Part shown: piece by piece, positions 61,647-64,000 of the stretch | How positions within the stretch are numbered: position 1 is the stretch's first letter | Layout: each line of letters starts with the position of its first letter | Origin: JANSWY01 sp965228955 | Lineage (GTDB): Bacteria; Bacteroidota; Bacteroidia; Cytophagales; Cyclobacteriaceae | DNA length: 64,000 nucleotides | Assembly: GCA_965228955.1 (NCBI GenBank) | Contig: OZ245848.1 | Location: forward strand, 3,844,001-3,908,000 | Direction: 5' to 3' | Notes under the pieces: model-generated | Databases searched by the model: none | What the model was told of the DNA's origin: nothing | The model's input: the letters and a program-made list of their open reading frames with translations, nothing else | Position numbers and translations under genes: made by a program

Positions 61647-64000
61647 TTAATAGTTCAATCGTCCTGGTTGTTCTTGCTTACTGAAGTAGATCCAATCCAG
61701 ACTGTAAAGTTCTTGTTTTGGGTCATCCGGATATTGATAGACAAAGTATAAATCATGTTTACCAGTCTCATCCAATTTCATAACTGGTGTGCTTTGCTCA
61801 AAGCTGACTGATCCAGCCACTTTACCATCAACATCGTCTAGTCTTAACTCCATTGTTCCGGATGCTCTTCTGGTTTCATTGATTAGAAATAAAAATGTAA
61901 GTGATTTGATATCTGTTAAATCAACACCAGTGAATTTCACATATGAGTCGTGATAAACATTGTAGATATGTTTCTGATTACCTCTCATATCGTAAATCTT
62001 GGTATTTCTTTGCTCATCAAAGTCTTCTGCCTGTAGATATGGGTTTCTTAAAATCACTCTATCAACATCTTCTATAGCAGCCATACCGTTTGCTCCCTTA
62101 TCCTCATAGGATGCGTTAAATACATATACACCTTCTTTTGTCAAAGGTGATCCATTAAACCGGTATTCATCTGCTAATTCAAATGTTTCGATTTCCTTCT
62201 GATCAGCTACTGATAGTATGTATTTGATCATTTCTTCTGCATCTTTCTTAGGAAGTGAGGGGTGTGCTGCCATGGATTGTTCTCCCCAATTACCTGCTCC
62301 ACCATTGATTACTTTATTACTAAGCATTTCAATATTGGCATCAGTACTCTTGTAGCGTAATGCAACATCTGTGTAACTAGGCCCTATAGACTTCTCATTT
62401 AGCTTATGACATGATTGACAATCACTTTCACTAATCAAACTCAATCCTTTTGATACTACCTGATGTCCAGTAGTCTGAGCAGCTTGCGTAAGATCTAAGC
62501 CTTCAGATATATATTCAATCTTAAATGATACATCTTCTTCATTAATACCATTTCCTACAATCCCGTCTTCCTCATCTTTTACCACTACTGTGTAATCCAA
62601 TTTATCACCTGGCCAATAGAAAGTTGAGTTGCCAGTCAATTCCACTTTCACATCTGGTTTGGCATTCCCTACTGCCACTTTAAACTGCTGTGAAATCTTG
62701 TTTCCGGCCACATCCATTACAGTGATTTTCGGGTAATAAATTCCTGGTCTTTCGAAGGTGTATGATACATTTGGTTCAGATAGTCTGTTGTTATTGATTT
62801 CCCAGAGATAAGTAAGATTGTCATTATCATAATCGAATGTGCCTTCAGTGTCAAATTTAACTTCCAGTGGGGCACTACCTGCAACAGTGCTGGCATTTGC
62901 TTTTAGAGTTGGTTTTCTATTTCCACCATTGTAATCAATTCTTACGATCGCAGCGTCATTGTTTTTGGTGAACCAACCAGTCCCGTACTCCAAAATGTAC
63001 AATGCACCCTCAGGTCCCATTTCCATATCAATCATATAATTGAATTGTGTTTTGGCCATGAAAGGTTCCAAGCCAACTAATGAGCCCTCTTCGGTCAATG
63101 TCACTGTAAAAATCCATCCTCTTATCCAATCGTAGATAAAGAGCTTACCATCAAATTCAGGTGGGAATGACCCTAGCTCTCTCTCTACCAAATCACTGTA
63201 ATAGACAGGTCCTGCCATTGCGTTTCTTCCTCCTTTGCCTAGCATTGGAAATTCTTCAGATTCTGCATATGGGTACCAGATTAAAGCAGGTTGGGCTGGA
63301 GGTAATGTATCCAGTCCGGTATTATTTGGTGAATTATTGATAGGGAACTTTGGATCAAATGCCTCAACGCTCCTTCCTGAAGCAAAATCGTATTCAATGT
63401 AAGCTTTGTTATCTCCTACAAAATAAGGCCACCCAAAGAATCCCGCTTCTTTTGCCACATTGATTTCATCATGCCCCCTTGGCCCCCGATTGTCTTTGTC
63501 ATTCGGTGCATCCGGACCAACTTCTCCCCAGAATAACCAATTTCTTTTCTGGTCAATTGAAATTCTATAAGGGTTTCGATTTCCCATCACATAAATCTCC
63601 GGACGAGCATTTGGAGTTCCGAAAGGAAACAAGTTGCCTTCTGGAATTGAATATGAGCCATCAGCTTCAGGTTTAATTCTTAAAATCTTACCTCTTAAAT
63701 CATTGGTGTTTCCGGAAGATTTTTGAGCATCCCATGGGCTTCTGCCTCTACCCTCGTCTGCAGGAGAAAAACCATCTGAACCAAACGGGTTGGTATCATC
63801 ACCAGTAGATAAGTACATCAAGCCATCTGGACCAAATTGAATAGATCCTCCAGTGTGGCAACACTCCTGTCTTTGTGTGTTCACTTCCAACATCACAATC
63901 TCCGACTCCAGATCGATCTTACCTGCTTTAAAGGTGAATCTCGAAAGATTTTGCTTTTCTTCTGGTCCTTCCGGAGAATAGTACAGATATAACCACTTGT
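61647..64000 (-). CDS. PQQ-type sugar dehydrogenase fused to PKD, cytochrome c and carbohydrate-binding-like domains, 5'-truncated
   Basis: The frame stays open through the window edge (KWLYLYYSPEGPEE upstream of the first Met), so the start lies outside. Visible parts in order: a six-bladed glucose/sorbosone dehydrogenase propeller (GGSIQFGPDGLMYLSTGD, GKILRIKPEADGS, YVMGNRNPYRI), a PKD-like domain (about 340-420 from 63896), a c-type cytochrome with the haem motif CQSCH and a likely Met ligand (MAAHPSLPKK), and a C-terminal CBM6-like beta domain. It probably oxidises sugars in the periplasm and passes electrons to its own haem. It is cotranscribed with the isomerase gene. Confidence 0.92.
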   Translation of the reverse strand, partial: KWLYLYYSPEGPEEKQNLSRFTFKAGKIDLESEIVMLEVNTQRQECCHTGGSIQFGPDGLMYLSTGDDTNPFGSDGFSPADEGRGRSPWDAQKSSGNTNDLRGKILRIKPEADGSYSIPEGNLFPFGTPNARPEIYVMGNRNPYRISIDQKRNWLFWGEVGPDAPNDKDNRGPRGHDEINVAKEAGFFGWPYFVGDNKAYIEYDFASGRSVEAFDPKFPINNSPNNTGLDTLPPAQPALIWYPYAESEEFPMLGKGGRNAMAGPVYYSDLVERELGSFPPEFDGKLFIYDWIRGWIFTVTLTEEGSLVGLEPFMAKTQFNYMIDMEMGPEGALYILEYGTGWFTKNNDAAIVRIDYNGGNRKPTLKANASTVAGSAPLEVKFDTEGTFDYDNDNLTYLWEINNNRLSEPNVSYTFERPGIYYPKITVMDVAGNKISQQFKVAVGNAKPDVKVELTGNSTFYWPGDKLDYTVVVKDEEDGIVGNGINEEDVSFKIEYISEGLDLTQAAQTTGHQVVSKGLSLISESDCQSCHKLNEKSIGPSYTDVALRYKSTDANIEMLSNKVINGGAGNWGEQSMAAHPSLPKKDAEEMIKYILSVADQKEIETFELADEYRFNGSPLTKEGVYVFNASYEDKGANGMAAIEDVDRVILRNPYLQAEDFDEQRNTKIYDMRGNQKHIYNVYHDSYVKFTGVDLTDIKSLTFLFLINETRRASGTMELRLDDVDGKVAGSVSFEQSTPVMKLDETGKHDLYFVYQYPDDPKQELYSLDWIYFSKQEQPGRLNY

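Noticed and set aside
1..64000. tRNA, rRNA, CRISPR arrays, prophage or transposase genes
   Set aside because: I read both strands for the usual motifs and regular spacer-repeat patterns and saw none; a tRNA/CRISPR search program could still find a missed small gene.

Overview
The window is 64 kb of chromosome from a Bacteroidota bacterium, most likely order Cytophagales (Roseivirga/Fulvivirga/Reichenbachiella-like; the genus is inference). The grounds are AT-rich DNA, weak Shine-Dalgarno signals, several promoters with the Bacteroidota -7 element TAnnTTTG, a secreted subtilase with a type IX secretion-type C-terminal domain, two TonB-dependent receptors with carboxypeptidase-like N-terminal domains, an ABC permease with a PadR-linked prefix domain, a lipoprotein-type BamA/TamA homologue (TamL-like) and a split cobalamin-dependent methionine synthase. 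I saw no rRNA, tRNA, CRISPR, prophage or transposase gene. Most of the window is ordinary core chromosome.

Layout. 1-11.3 kb: 5'-truncated subtilase, hybrid histidine kinase, TonB receptor, GNAT enzyme, PadR regulator with its FtsX/MacB-type permease. 11.4-17.4 kb: PepSY-like secreted protein, an unannotated 0.6-kb gap with a candidate structured RNA, truA, a flavin monooxygenase with a chorismate-lyase-fold protein, DinB-like and DUF4197 proteins. 17.4-29 kb: cinA, an E2 acyltransferase, an ECF sigma factor with a membrane partner, pgi, an rRNA methylase diverging from tamL, hemF and a PAP2 phosphatase. 29-39.7 kb: LytTR regulator with riboflavin synthase, a five-gene plus-strand run (pcm to a glycosyltransferase), then alaS-gatB-TlpA-like, and an M23 peptidase. 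40-46.8 kb: beta-propeller protein, MerR regulator, dprA, HMG-CoA lyase, CapA-like protein, EamA transporter. 46.8-52.7 kb: a methionine operon on the minus strand under a SAM-I riboswitch (Hcy-methyltransferase half of MetH, a four-helix-bundle gene, the rest of MetH, MetF, DinB). 52.8-56.6 kb: Ppx/GppA and a MarR-controlled thiol operon. 56.6-64 kb: second TonB receptor, small lipoprotein, TPR protein, sugar isomerase and a 5'-truncated PQQ-type sugar dehydrogenase/cytochrome c.

The most unusual signals are three. First, the S23/four-helix-bundle gene between the two metH halves lies between gap-free ~44-bp imperfect inverted repeats; one repeat supplies the last codons and stop of the upstream metH gene and the other the last codons and stop of the four-helix-bundle gene itself. 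Gene-less relatives with matching inverted ends occur near 12.1 and 39.8 kb, so this looks like a small mobile or amplifying cassette family. Second, the MarR operon (lipoprotein, DUF2024, CPGC redoxin, Cys-rich MarR) has two copies of an AAGGATTCCT-core operator, one abutting a perfect -7 element. Third, the gap at 12.3-12.6 kb looks like an independent structured RNA gene ending in a strong terminator. All repeat alignments and motif calls were made by eye.
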